From assembly GCA_035578905.1 (NCBI GenBank), contig JAQJVL010000202.1, forward strand, positions 1,085,501 through 1,149,500: a stretch of 64,000 nt of DNA, in the 5' to 3' direction. Positions 1 to 10,286 of the stretch are shown here, in pieces. The notes beneath the pieces were generated by a model that had not been told where the DNA came from, did no database searches, and saw nothing but the letters and a program-made list of their open reading frames with translations. Origin of the DNA: Stictocephala bisonia. Lineage: Eukaryota; Arthropoda; Insecta; Hemiptera; Membracidae. The translations under genes and the position numbers were made by a program. How positions within the stretch are numbered: the first letter of the stretch is position 1; every line of letters begins with the position of its first letter.

Positions 1-307
1 AAAAAAAAAATTATAACTGTACGTAACTTATGTGTTTCTTTTTGGGTGTATGAGACTAATCGGATGGGTAAATTTTTATTAAATTTGGTTTGTAGGTGTA
101 TTAAGATAATATCTCCAGATAATTTTATATTTTTTGAAATTTTATTTTTTTTTTAATTTAATGGGCAAAAAGCACACAAAAATGGAATTTTCTCAAAAAC
201 TACTCTAATGGATTTGTTCATACGTATTTTCAGAAAATATGTGAATTATAATTAAATATATTTTAGTAGAAACCGGATGTCTCTGACTTGACTAGTTTTT
301 GGGCTAT

Positions 308-350
<43 letters not shown>

Positions 351-450
351 AGTTGGGAATCAAACTGGTAGTTTTCAATGTTTAGATTTTTAAGTGTTTA
401 ATATAGGAAAAGGTTTATGCAGATTCTTTGGAACCATTTTTTATAATACA
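1..450 (-). repeat. Interspersed repeat family R, copy 1 (reverse orientation)
   Basis: This block is the reverse complement of the repeat at 1175-1670 and 48368-48892. Shared landmarks are the phrase about ATTAAATTTGG near 80, GTCTCTGACTTGACTAG near 280, and CAAACTGGTAGTTTTCAATG at about 361. The copy is cut by the window start. A pure A tract (310-349) sits where the other copies have only a short run. No protein is encoded; this looks like a non-autonomous or decayed element. Confidence 0.7.
310..349 (+). repeat. Poly-A tract (about 40 nt)
   Basis: Uninterrupted run of A inside repeat copy R1, at a place where sister copies have only 6-7 A/T. This indicates slippage expansion after insertion rather than a retroposon tail. 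Confidence 0.9.
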
Positions 451-928
451 ATAATAATATTTTACTACGTAACGTTTATCCGTATTCTGTTGTCTATGTA
501 AATCCGTGTACGTGAGGACCTAGTCTCCCGGACTACCAGCTTATCACTTGCTCCCGTGACGTGTTCCCGGTGATCCCGGCTCTCCGTTCCAATCTCGCAG
601 GATCCGAAACAATTACCCTCGCAAGGTTTGTGCCGTGCATGTTGAATTCAATCCGTCGACGACGGGGGCACCCCCAAAACCGCTTATTGATCTAGTGGTG
701 GTCTCGGAGCGGGGGAAAGAAATTAGAGCTAATGTTTTCTTGCAGCCGGCTATTAATCTTCTGTATTAGACAAACTGATTCTCAAAGCTCGAGGGAAATT
801 GGTTTTGCGTGTAAGCCCTGTCTTCGACGTAATCGCCATCGACTGTTGCTCCGACCGACTGTGCATTTAATGTGGGTTTCTCTTCCCAAAACTAGAGAGG
901 TTTTGTACATTTAATATAGTATTTGTAG
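451..928. other. Unassigned spacer between the two inverted R copies
   Basis: Moderately GC-rich stretch with a 60-codon open frame at 732-914 that has no recognisable domain. No splice-bordered exon, RNA gene or repeat was recognised. Confidence 0.5.
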
Positions 929-1078
929 TCAATACCACTGTACGTGTACGTGTGGGTAGGCAAATACCGATATACGTGTATGGGTGGGTGGGTGGGTCAT
1001 ACCATTTAACGTAAGTGGGTCGGCGGGAGGGTCATTACCACTGGACGTAGACGTGTATTGGTGGGGAGGGGGGGGGGT
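929..1078 (+). repeat. G-rich minisatellite M, locus 1
   Basis: About four degenerate units of roughly 30-40 bp containing GTACGTGTATGGGTGGGTGG and ATACCACT. The same unit recurs at five other places in the window. It ends in a run of nine G. Confidence 0.8.
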
Positions 1079-1174
1079 GATTTTCTCAACTTAAAGTTAA
1101 TACGGAATTGGTAAAATAGTTAATTTCGATTCTAGTTGTTTTCAATAAACGTTTTCCATTACATAATCGACTTA

Positions 1175-1670
1175 AAATAAATTGTTCCAAAGAATTGGCA
1201 TAAACATTACCCCATATTAAACCCTTAAAAAATCATAGTTTTGAAAATTACTAGTTTGATTCCCAAATATGTTTTTTTGCTATAACTTAAAAACTAGTCA
1301 AGTTAGAGACATGTGGTTTTTACTAAACAGTTTTAAATTTTAATTCACATATTTCCTGGAATTTTAATCGAAGTCGTTAGAGCAGTTTTTGAGAACATTT
1401 TTTTGTTTTTTGTACATAAAAATAAAAAAAAAAACCTAAAATTTCAAAAAAGTTAAAAAATGGTTTGAGGTATTGGCTAAATACACCTACCTACATACGA
1501 AAATTCATTAAATTGATCCATCCGTTTGGTGTCCAGCGAACTGCACATACACACAGACGGAAAAAATTGTTTTCCCAAAAGAACACTTTTGGGTTTTCAG
1601 ACCAACTTTAAAAAAATGTTTAGACAATCACAATTATTGTTCTATGCTAACTCGTATGGGAGAAAGTAAA
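1175..1670 (+). repeat. Interspersed repeat family R, copy 2
   Basis: Starts TTGTTCCAAAGAATTGGC and ends GGGAGAAAGTAAAATG, colinear with the copy at 48368-48892. It includes the shared block TTGATCCATCCGTTTGG followed by CACATACACACAGACGG. It is inverted relative to copy 1 about 0.7 kb upstream. Confidence 0.75.
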
Positions 1671-2537
1671 ATGTTATTTTGAAGCAGATACTTTCGGTTA
1701 GCAACTGATTAACTATGATTCAGTTAATGTCTAATTACGAGTATTTATTGTGTCTGCGAAAATTGTTATGCTTTTATCAAAGTAATAAATTCTTATATTT
1801 ATTCATGTGATCAGTTATTATAGTTTGATGGATCTTTGTGTTTTTACGTAACTTAGTTGCTTATTTTTCATAGTTATGTGGAAGGCTTGTTGCATTGGTT
1901 TTTATTATTACACATATTCTCTTTGTTATCGATGCAGGGGAAGGAAGGGATCAACTTGCTGGGCTGGCAAGTGCGGGTTTGGTGCCAACTTGCAATTTCC
2001 CAGCGATGATCTTCATATGGGGCTGTTGTTTGTATTAGTGGCGTGTTATCCTCCGACACCTTCCCCCTCGTGGGGGTGCTTGTTTGTTCCCGAACCAATC
2101 ACATTCTGCGCTGTTTACATTACTCGCTCGGTACAGTTGCGATAAAAATACCGGCGCGCCCGACAAACAGGTTATGGGAAATTAAAAACGGTCTTTGTCG
2201 TCGATTGTTGAATGTAATATCCGCCCATTTATCTGATTGGGAAATCCCATTCGCGCAGTTCCCTGTACACACTTCATTATCTTTTCTTGGGAAAAAGCGC
2301 GAGGGGAACAATCTGCTGGAATCGTTAGTGTTACCAGTATATGATTATAAAATATTATGTTTGCGTTGAAGTGGATAAATGAGGACTAAATAGGCATAAT
2401 TTCCTAACAAATACGGTATTTTTAATTTCAATTTACTTCCTGTATTTCCCCCTGATTATTATAAAAATTTCATTGGAGTACCATTAAAGGATTAAAGAGG
2501 TTTGATTTTTAATTTTTAAACAGTTGTCGATATTCAA
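1671..2537. other. Unassigned sequence
   Basis: Contains overlapping short open frames on both strands (1874-2369) over a locally GC-richer patch. None shows a known domain or paired splice signals. The patch may be an old insertion or conserved intronic DNA. Confidence 0.5.
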
Positions 2538-3065
2538 GGCGCAGTGCTGTTACCCAGCTACTTGGGGACAAAGAGTTAAGGAGATTGTAGGCGATAAGTT
2601 CTATGCTCGTCCCTCTTAATATCGACTCGGCGACCACTCAAATGGTTGCCATCGAAGTGGACACAACTAGTGAAGTTGTCGGCACAGGTGGTGCAATGCT
2701 GTAACCCACCAGTGCCGACCACCACTTTAGGAGATTGTAGGTGATAGGATCAATGCTCGTTTCTCTTAATACCGACACGGCAATGGTTACTATCGACGTG
2801 GACACTACTAGACAACGTGGACACTACTAGAGAAATCTGGGGTGTCCATGTTGGATGGTAGGTAAGGTTCAAATGTTGTTTAGCGAAGAGAACTGAGTGT
2901 CAAGCTTGTCAGTTAGCTGAAAATCAAACCAACACTACGTGGTTCGGATTCACGTAAAGCTGTAGGTCCCTTAGTTGCCCTTGTGGGCTATTAATAAATG
3001 GCTCTTTCTGAGGAGCAGTCGACTTTAGGTAGTAACAATGACTACACTCGTTCTTCTGGAACATT
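2538..3065 (+). mobile_element. tRNA-derived SINE family S1, copy 1 (with duplicated head)
   Basis: A tRNA-like head (GCAGTGCTGTTACCC, then GGAGATTGTAGGCGATAAG) occurs twice, near 2540 and again near 2690. It is followed by a shared body (AGTTAGCTGAAAATCA, GTGGTTCGGATTC) and a tail (CTATTAATAAATGGCTCTTT, GTAACAATGACTACA). The same head, body and tail order is seen at 47333-47705, and head and body at 41949-42220. The double head suggests a dimer or an insertion of one copy into another. Confidence 0.65.
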
Positions 3066-3651
3066 TATGGCGATCCGACCCATAGACGACCAGCAGTGTT
3101 CAGTGCAAGGCGAATGACTGGTAACAACTTCATTACATTCAACCCGTGCTAAATCAAAATATCTCCAACCCTTTATGAAATACATTCATTAAACAGTTTA
3201 AATGTGTTCTGTACAATCTGATAGCGTAACAATATTGAAGGGCCGATTAATTCGGAATTTTGTACATTATGTTGTACAAAATGTATATTGTACAACATAT
3301 AACGTATTGTTGGGCCCTACAGGGTCCTAAATAAATAAGGCGATTCCACTTCTGGTTACTAATTGCTAACTTTATTTACAAGTTTTGAATTACACACTAT
3401 GAAATATTTACAAACTTAATTGATCACTTAGGCACTACAATTAAGCACTAATATTTACAACAATTTATATTACATGTCACACTGGCCACCTGGTGTCCAA
3501 CACTGCTCGGTACTGTCACTACACTGTAACTGTCACATCCACTGGAGCTGACTCACTGTCAGGTCGGCGGCGGCCGAAGGGTGTTTTTATATGACCCGTA
3601 GGTGGAAGCCCAGAAGATTCTGGAGGCTACGTGGGGTTTGCGCCACGTAGT
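3066..3651. other. Unassigned sequence, possibly part of the foldback that follows
   Basis: Includes a GTACA-rich dyad at 3260-3300 and the phrase AAATAAGGCGATTC near 3337, whose reverse complement appears near 32360. These may be remnants of one element family. From 3570 the GC content rises into the left arm of the (CCTAA)n-hinged inverted repeat. Confidence 0.4.
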
Positions 3652-3763
3652 GTTTGCGACCTCCCTAAGATGTTACCGTGTGGTTTGCGCCCAAGATAAT
3701 TAGGCACATTTTCCTCGTTTGTTATACACCTACAACCGACTGATTTCACTGTCGTCAATGACT

Positions 3764-3800
3764 AACCTAACCTAACCTAACCTAACCTAACCTAACCTAA
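3764..3800 (+). repeat. (CCTAA)n interstitial telomere-type repeat
   Basis: About seven uninterrupted CCTAA units, complementary to the insect telomere motif TTAGG, located in the loop of the foldback. Confidence 0.9.
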
Positions 3801-3817
3801 GGGTAATGAGATAAAAC

Positions 3818-3845
3818 CCTTGACTCTAAATGTTTAGAGTCAAGG
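3818..3845. repeat. Perfect palindrome, 13-bp arms
   Basis: CCTTGACTCTAAA, two-base spacer, TTTAGAGTCAAGG. It lies inside the hinge of the larger inverted repeat, giving a nested dyad. Confidence 0.95.
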
Positions 3846-3942
3846 ATAAAACGGACTACTTTTTAAGTCTCTAACAACAAGGAAAATGTGCCTAATTATC
3901 TTGGGCGCAAACCCCACGGTAACATCTTGAGGAGGTCGCAAA

Positions 3943-4707
3943 CCCCACGAGCGCATCTCCCACGACACCGATTCTGGAACTGGCGATGGTGAACCTGGAG
4001 AACAATCTAGAACTTCTCGACTCCAACTCAGGAATGTCCTCGTTTCACCCACAGGCGAATCTGCCACTCTAGTCCTTCCTGGAAGACCGGACAGGTACTC
4101 GCGTAGGGAGTAATCCTTAACGATATGTTCAAATGTGCGTTTAACAGGTTGCTTTCGGATGATCTCTATTTAGAAAAGTCTTCATGTACTTTACAGTAAT
4201 CAGATGGGTAAAACCAACCGCCTAAATGCAATCAAAGAATCAATTGTCACAGCAGTGGCTTACTTATATCTTACTTCGTTTACTAAAATAATTCAATAAA
4301 TCATAGAGAGTACGTTTTTAGTAATACTCTGTCGGCATAGCACAAAGGAATGGTACATAACAATCGAACACAACAATGCACGTCAAATATTTCATTATGA
4401 GCTGTGTTTACAATGGAGTCTACAATGAGGATGGAGTTATGTAAAGGGTTCAGTTCAACTAATGTAATAAAGGGAATAAAAGGGTTCACTGTATTTTGCA
4501 AAATATTCCTTATTATTAATAAATATCTCGTAACAATCGACTACTCATAATAATATACGGCGATCGCTAGATAGGTCAAGTGAACAAGTGTTACTGCTTT
4601 GTTTTTTTTTCTTTTTCTCTTGAAGATATTTCAAATATTTGATACTGCTGTTTAAAATAAATACATATTTACATATTGTAGATAATGTAGATAAACCATG
4701 AGATATA
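3943..4707. other. Unassigned sequence
   Basis: Short open frames on the minus strand (3840-4067, 4301-4501) lack domains and splice borders. The sequence is AT-rich. No RNA gene or repeat was recognised. Confidence 0.5.
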
Positions 4708-5960
4708 CAGGGTGTTCCCAAACTACGTTCCAAAACTTAAGTTTATGATTCATTGGGTAAAACCATTGATTTTATACACAAATAGATTTCCCATCCAATG
4801 TTAAATGTTGTCCAATATCAGCTGTTTTTGTGGTCCATTGTGGAGCGCTACTGTAGTCCCATGTAAATATAATGCAGTTTAAAACAGCTATGGTTGCGGG
4901 CCTCATTAACTAACAAAATTACTGCCACAAATATTCCTATTAGATGGTTTATTTATTGTAGGTTTATATAATCAATGGTAAAACTAAGTAAAAATATTCC
5001 AATACGTATATAGCTCCTAATATGCTTAGTTTTAAATATGACGGTCATTTTCGTATTTTCATTTAATGATGAGTAGGCCTAATTGCATAACCCTTACAAT
5101 ACAGTGCTCAAATTTGGAATAAAGGTACCAGTTATGCCTTTTTTTAAGAGTGTAACAATATTATTTTATTATGTTCAATATTTTTAAAATGGTGGCACTT
5201 AAAAACTTGTATTATAAATTGCGCAAAGTTGTGTCATCTTAGAAAAACTGCGCATGATATAAAAAGAGCTGAAAATGTAACATATATCAAGTCCCAGTTG
5301 ATTAAAATATGTTAATAAATAAAGTAGTGACACTTATTTAGACAATATTATGTATGCTCTGTTTCATTTTATTAGACGTTGAATTGCTGGTGTTAAATGA
5401 ATATCATATCATCTGATGAAGCTAATATTAAACAGCTTATATTTAAGCATTTGCATTACAGATTACTCATTGCTGACAAATTAAATTATGATATGTGAAT
5501 AGTTTCTGTTAGTTCTAGTACAATATTGTTGTTCCATGACTGATTTTCATTGTTGCCTGAATGAACTAACAGAGCATACATCGTATTGCCTAAATTAGCG
5601 CTACTCCTTTATTTATTAACGGATTTTATCAAACTAGGGCTTGTTAGATTTGTTATTAAATTTTAAAACTGTTTTGTATACTGTTCAATTTTTCTACGTC
5701 TGCGCTTTTCTGCGCAATTTGCAATTAAAGGTTTTAAGTGCCACAATTTAAAAAACCATAATTTGTACCTTCATTCCAAATTTGTAAGGCACTGTATTGT
5801 AAGGAGTTATGAAATTACATATAATTTAATGGAAATAAAAAAAATGGCTGCCATATTGAAAACAAAGCATATTAGGAACTATATGTATAGAAACAATTTT
5901 TCTCATTTTTACTAAATGAATCATAACCTGGGTTTTGGAACGTAGTTCGGGAACACCCTG
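4708..5960. mobile_element. Foldback transposon F1 with CAGGGTGTTCCC termini
   Basis: The left end is CAGGGTGTTCCCAAACTACG, preceded by TA. The right end is its inverted match, ending GGGAACACCCTG at 5960. The similarity continues inward: TTATGATTCATT near 4744 matches AATGAATCATAA near 5915, and the block around 5004-5220 (CTCCTAATATGC, GGTGGCACTTAAAA) is matched inverted at 5735-5875. No transposase frame remains. Termini of this kind suit a non-autonomous Tc1/mariner-like or related DNA transposon. The same GGGTGTCCC theme ends the element at 39489-40215. Confidence 0.75.
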
Positions 5961-6906
5961 CATACAAGCTAAACCCGGCTACGTTTTGGAACGTAGTTCG
6001 GGAACACCCTGCATACAAGCTAAACCCGGCTACGTTTTGGAACGTAGTTCGGGAACACCCTGCATACAAGCTAAACCTGGCTACGTTTTGGAACGTAGTT
6101 CGGGAACACCCTGCATACAAGCTAAACCTGGCTACGTTTTGGAACGTAGTTCGGGAACACCCTGCATACAAGCTAAACCCGGCTACGTTTTGGAACGTAG
6201 TTCGGGAACACCCTGCATACAAGCTAAACCCGGCTACGTTTTGGAACGTAGTTCGGGAACACCCTGCATACAAGCTAAACCCGGCTACGTTTTGGAACGT
6301 AGTTCGGGAACACCCTGCATACAAGCTAAACCCGGCTACGTTTTGGAACGTAGTTCGGGAACACCCTGCATACAAGCTAAACCCGGCTACGTTTTGGAAC
6401 GTAGTTCGGGAACACCCTGCATACAAGCTAAACCCGGCTACGTTTTGGAACGTAGTTCGGGAACACCCTGCATACAAGCTAAACCCGGCTACGTTTTGGA
6501 ACGTAGTTCGGGAACACCCTGCATACAAGCTAAACCCGGCTACGTTTTGGAACGTAGTTCGGGAACACCCTGCATACAAGCTAAACCCGGCTACGTTTTG
6601 GAACGTAGTTCGGGAACACCCTGCATACAAGCTAAACCCGGCTACGTTTTGGAACGTAGTTCGGGAACACCCTGCATACAAGCTAAACCCGGCTACGTTT
6701 TGGAACGTAGTTCGGGAACACCCTGCATACAAGCTAAACCCGGCTACGTTTTGGAACGTAGTTCGGGAACACCCTGCATACAAGCTAAACCCGGCTACGT
6801 TTTGGAACGTAGTTCGGGAACACCCTGCATACAAGCTAAACCCGGCTACGTTTTGGAACGTAGTTCGGGAACACCCTGCATACAAGCTAAACCCGGCTAC
6901 GTTTTG
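5933..6906 (+). repeat. 51-bp satellite, 19 near-identical units, derived from the F1 transposon end
   Basis: Each unit is about 29 bp of the F1 right terminus (GTTTTGGAACGTAGTTCGGG through ACACCCTG) plus 22 bp of flanking DNA (CATACAAGCTAAACCCGGCT plus AC). Unit 1 is the native transposon end. After the last unit the unique flank continues CTACGTTTTGCTGCGG. Units are almost identical; those near 6071 and 6122 share a C-to-T change. Because 51 is divisible by three and the unit has no stops, long frames exist on both strands (5935-6942 + and 5872-6885 -). They are artefacts of repetition, not genes. Confidence 0.95.
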
Positions 6907-7344
6907 CTGCGGCTTTGTCTGATATTGACTATTTTAGACTAAAGTTGTTAGAAAAGTTAAGATTGATTGTTTACTGGACGTTTTCTTAAATAAACTAACT
7001 TACATTTGTTTTTATAAATAAACAATCACAGTATCACTTCTTCAGCATTGACGTATATTATCATTTGTGAAATGAATGTAGGTCGGTAAATACTTGACTG
7101 CCCTGTTCCTGTTTACAATTTCAAGAACTAAATGTATAAAGAACACTTTTTTATGTAAATAAATGTTGTGTAAACATTTCAAATTACTCCATTTACTACT
7201 TTCTTGTTTTGTGTACACAAACGTACGGAAGTTTGATTTTTATGTGTAAATAGATTTGTTGCGAATGGCATAAAAATAGTGTTGTTTTAGTTTTAAGTCT
7301 AAATCATAAAACATAATTCTTTCATAATTCATTCATATAAACAC
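6907..7344. other. Unassigned AT-rich sequence
   Basis: Contains no supported gene, repeat array or RNA. It begins with the unique flank that supplied the 22-bp non-transposon half of the 51-bp satellite unit. Confidence 0.5.
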
Positions 7345-7510
7345 CGATCAATGCGCGATGTGACTCAGTGGCTACGGTTTCGGACGGTGATATGCACTGT
7401 CCTGGGTTCGAATCCCAAACTGAGCTAACGATCTGTAATTCACTCGTTGAATGAAGTTCGTGCACACATATGCACGACCATGTGAACAAGCAAGTAAAGT
7501 TTAAAGTAAA
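7345..7510 (+). mobile_element. tRNA-derived SINE-like element
   Basis: An A-box-like TGACTCAGTGGCTACGG at 7361 and a perfect B box GGTTCGAATCC at 7405-7415 are spaced as in a tRNA gene, but the cloverleaf stems do not close. A body with GTTCGTGCACACATATGCAC follows. This fits a RNA polymerase III SINE rather than a functional tRNA. Confidence 0.6.
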
Positions 7511-8139
7511 AAAATCATTTAAAAGTTCAACTGTATAAATTGTTTGTAACCAAACTTGCGTGGATATAAAGATTACATGTACGCTGTACATTTTCAAACT
7601 ATTGTGAAATGAAATGAACCGATCGTAGTTATAATGTTAAATTAAACATAAGACAAATATATAATGAAGTCCTAACGTTAGAAATAAGTTTTAGATAACA
7701 AACGAACAGTTATAGTAATAGTGTTGCCTATATACACGTCGGTGGTATTCAAATTAAAACAGTGTGGCGTTGTTGCGGCATGTTAAAAGTGGAGTAAACG
7801 TCTTGACATGTGTGCGGAGACTCAATTTGTAATGTAATAGAGTCTGATGCGATACGGGCCGGAAATATAATCTGGCGTCTCGGGCTTTATGCCTCTCAGT
7901 GCACAATGTTATTATATCATTACATCTCTCGCGTCAAATAATGTCACTCTGTACTCTATTTACCGCGCGTCATGTGTTCCCCACTAATACGGGCTGTCAT
8001 GTTAGTTCATAAATACGAAGAACATCCTTTTGCAATTTCCGATGAATAAAGCAGTCTTCACGATGCGTTTGAAGTTAATTTAATATCTCAAGTGCCAGAC
8101 TGAACTAGCATAATTGACTACGTAAACAAGAAGACTTCC
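7511..8139. other. Unassigned sequence
   Basis: Ordinary AT-rich sequence with a slightly GC-richer patch near 7780-8000. No gene, RNA or repeat was recognised. Confidence 0.5.
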
Positions 8140-8285
8140 TGTCATATGATTCCCGGTTTTCGTGTTTGGTGAAATTAGTTCTTGTTCTGACTTCAAAGGT
8201 GGCGCCAGAGGTCTCCTTCTCTTTGCCTCTCTCTAAGACACGATGAAGTGACTAGTAGTTCGAACAAACCCTGGTATCGAACGCT
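8140..8285 (-). repeat. Interspersed repeat family B, copy 1
   Basis: The reverse complement matches the family core: GA-rich tract, GGCGCCACCTTTGAAGTC (GGCGCTACCTGTGAAAAC in sister copies) and AGAACAAGAACTAATTTC. Members at 9240, 22050, 31055, 31880, 55255 and 55750 share the same order of blocks. Confidence 0.6.
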
Positions 8286-9239
8286 GAAACTAACAGCCTC
8301 ACGATCACGCATCCTCGAACAACAAACACATGTGGTTCTTTTGAGCCCATTCGCGAATAATTGTTATCAATAATGTTACTTGAATGTATTGCCTAAGTAG
8401 GCCTATCAAGCTGTAAATCTGAACTAGTATCGTAAATGTAATGTCTGAACACTATTGTGGACCATACCAATTTTTGAAAGCTTCACTCCTTTTTGTGCAG
8501 TGGGTTACGGCGGGTAACTTCTGGTTGCTCGGTCAATTGGGAGGCCCCCAGACAGTGCAATAGTTTCCTAGGATGGCAGTCAATTAGCGGCGCTAGAAGA
8601 TTCTAGCACGAAGGTCGGGACCCGTTCAGATCACACCTTTGGTATTTTATGGATTGAAACAGCACCTTTAAAATAGACATCCCTCGGCCGACTAGTGATT
8701 GTCAATCTACAGTCTTCAGCATGGAGTTGAAGACTTGTGGCAGAAAAGTAATAATTATTCAACAGTAACAGTTCAAAAACCATAGAAAACCATTCAACAC
8801 TAACTTAGATTCACCGTCACTTAACTTCATCTATAGAAAGATAACTTTGTCCCGCATCAAACGCCAGAAAGTAGATCCATTGCTCACTTGTATCAGATCA
8901 TAGCTACACTGTCGTCCTAACATATTTAGTCTGTTGCCAGACATATTGGGGATAGTAATCTCCGACGTGTCCTCTCCATGTCTTCCTCCCCATTTAATGA
9001 TCACAACGTTTTTATTGCCGCAGTCCTGTTGCTTACTGCCCATAAAACCACCCTTCCGCTCTCTCGCCTGGCCGTTACTCACTGATTGAAGTTGTCTCTC
9101 CGATTTCATATACCTGTAGTATGCTGTACTACCTGTTTATCTCTAGTTGAATCAACTTTGATGGCAAGTTTGACTCTCATCTACCTATAGGGTTATCAGT
9201 TTTGCATTTATAACTTTATCCAACCATTGAACAATAGAC
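8286..9239. other. Unassigned sequence
   Basis: Includes a GC-richer stretch near 8500-8650 and a 92-codon minus-strand frame (8831-9109) with no recognisable domain. Nothing else is supported. Confidence 0.45.
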
Positions 9240-9475
9240 ACTCATGCAACGCATTTGCTGTAGACGTGTTCCTGTGCTGCTATCTAATGGTGAACTGTCC
9301 CAAATAAGCACTAGGACGAGTGTTTCGCGTACTCTTAGTTCAGCTATCAGTGACATCAGCGTATGCTAGGTGGAGAGAGATGGGGACCTGGCGCTACCTG
9401 TGAAAACAGAACATGAACTAATTTCGCCGAACAGGAAAACCGGCTTCACGGGACCCAAATATGAGCGGACAGTCT
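9240..9475 (+). repeat. Interspersed repeat family B, copy 2
   Basis: Begins TTTGCTGTAGACGTGTTCCT, continues GTGCTGCTATCTAATGG, TCAGCTATCAGTGACATCAG, GGCGCTACCTGTGAAAACAG and ends GGAAAACCGGCTTCACGGGA. It is colinear with copy 3 at 22050-22245. No coding capacity; about 235 bp long. Confidence 0.7.
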
Positions 9476-9597
9476 TTTGTTTTTTTTAGTTAGTGGCTGA
9501 ATTGACTTATAGTGAACAATATCCATAATGAACAGTATCCATTTATATCTCGGAGACATGTATTAAGGGAGGAAATTTAACTGTTTTATCTCACCGC

Positions 9598-9748
9598 CCA
9601 TCTTACAACCGTGATAGTGGCCCACACGCCCACCCATACATTTACAGTGGTACTGACCCACCCACCCATACACGTACGGTAGTATTGACCCACCCACCCA
9701 ACCATACACGTACAGTGATACTGACCCACCCACCCACCCATACATCAT
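9598..9748 (-). repeat. G-rich minisatellite M, locus 2
   Basis: About five units of CCCACCCACCCATACACGTA followed by CAGTGATACTGA. G-rich on the minus strand. Same unit as the locus at 929-1078. Confidence 0.85.
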
Positions 9749-10231
9749 GGCCTTTGTTTGGGATAGGACTTATTACTATTATTAAGTGATTGTGATAACG
9801 GTATGTACTTTGTAAAAATGCAACGGATAAAAAAATGTAATGAATAACTTACGATTTGTGTGTTATAGTCACATTTGTTTGCAATGGTCACATTTGTTTG
9901 TAATAGTCATATTTTGATTGTTTTTTTGTTTGTATGTAAGTTTCAAATTTTCACTGTTAATGGTTTAAATCGCTATTGTGATATATATTTATTTTTTTTC
10001 CGTATTGTACTTTTAAATAATATGATATTTCGTAAGATGCGGTCAGGTTGTAGAGAGGGCTTCGCAGCCATAACTTCGCGTTTTGGGAAATTAAAGACCT
10101 TTTTCCATTTTATTTCATATATTGGAGGCTTAATGCATAGAATAATTGACTATATTGTATTGAATTGACCTGTTGTCTTGAAATTGTATGCCATGTAATA
10201 TTGAATTTAAGTTATCCTCCTGAATCCCTTT
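9749..10231. other. Unassigned AT-rich sequence
   Basis: A 97-codon frame (9875-10168) is low-complexity and has no domain. No splice-bordered exon or RNA was recognised. Confidence 0.5.
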
Positions 10232-10247
10232 GTACTTATATAAGTAC
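10232..10247. repeat. Perfect 16-bp palindrome
   Basis: GTACTTATATAAGTAC, located 9 bp before a larger hairpin that reuses the AAGTAC motif. Confidence 0.9.
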
Positions 10248-10256
10248 ACATTTTCT

Positions 10257-10286
10257 GTAGTGGTTTGTATAAGTACAAACCACTAC
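10257..10286. repeat. Perfect hairpin, 13-bp arms
   Basis: GTAGTGGTTTGTA, loop TAAG, TACAAACCACTAC. Short and perfect, without coding context. Confidence 0.95.

Larger units (their letters stand above)
3652..3942. mobile_element. Foldback with (CCTAA)n hinge, element 1
   Basis: Left arm 3652-3722 and right arm 3873-3942 are reverse complements at roughly 90% by eye; both contain the block CCAAGATAATTAGGCACATT or its complement. Between them lie about seven CCTAA units (3764-3800) and a perfect 13-bp-arm palindrome (3818-3845). No transposase frame is present, so a non-autonomous foldback or MITE-like element is the best description. Confidence 0.75.

Noticed and set aside
3764..3800. True telomere or chromosome end
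   Set aside because: Only about seven units, embedded in an inverted repeat with ordinary sequence on both sides; interstitial.
5872..6942. 335-337-codon open frames on both strands
   Set aside because: Produced by a stop-free 51-bp unit whose length is divisible by three; the unit is a transposon end plus flank, with no start context or splice signals.
7345..7430. Functional tRNA gene (plus strand)
   Set aside because: Perfect B box, but no closing acceptor stem or anticodon stem could be drawn.
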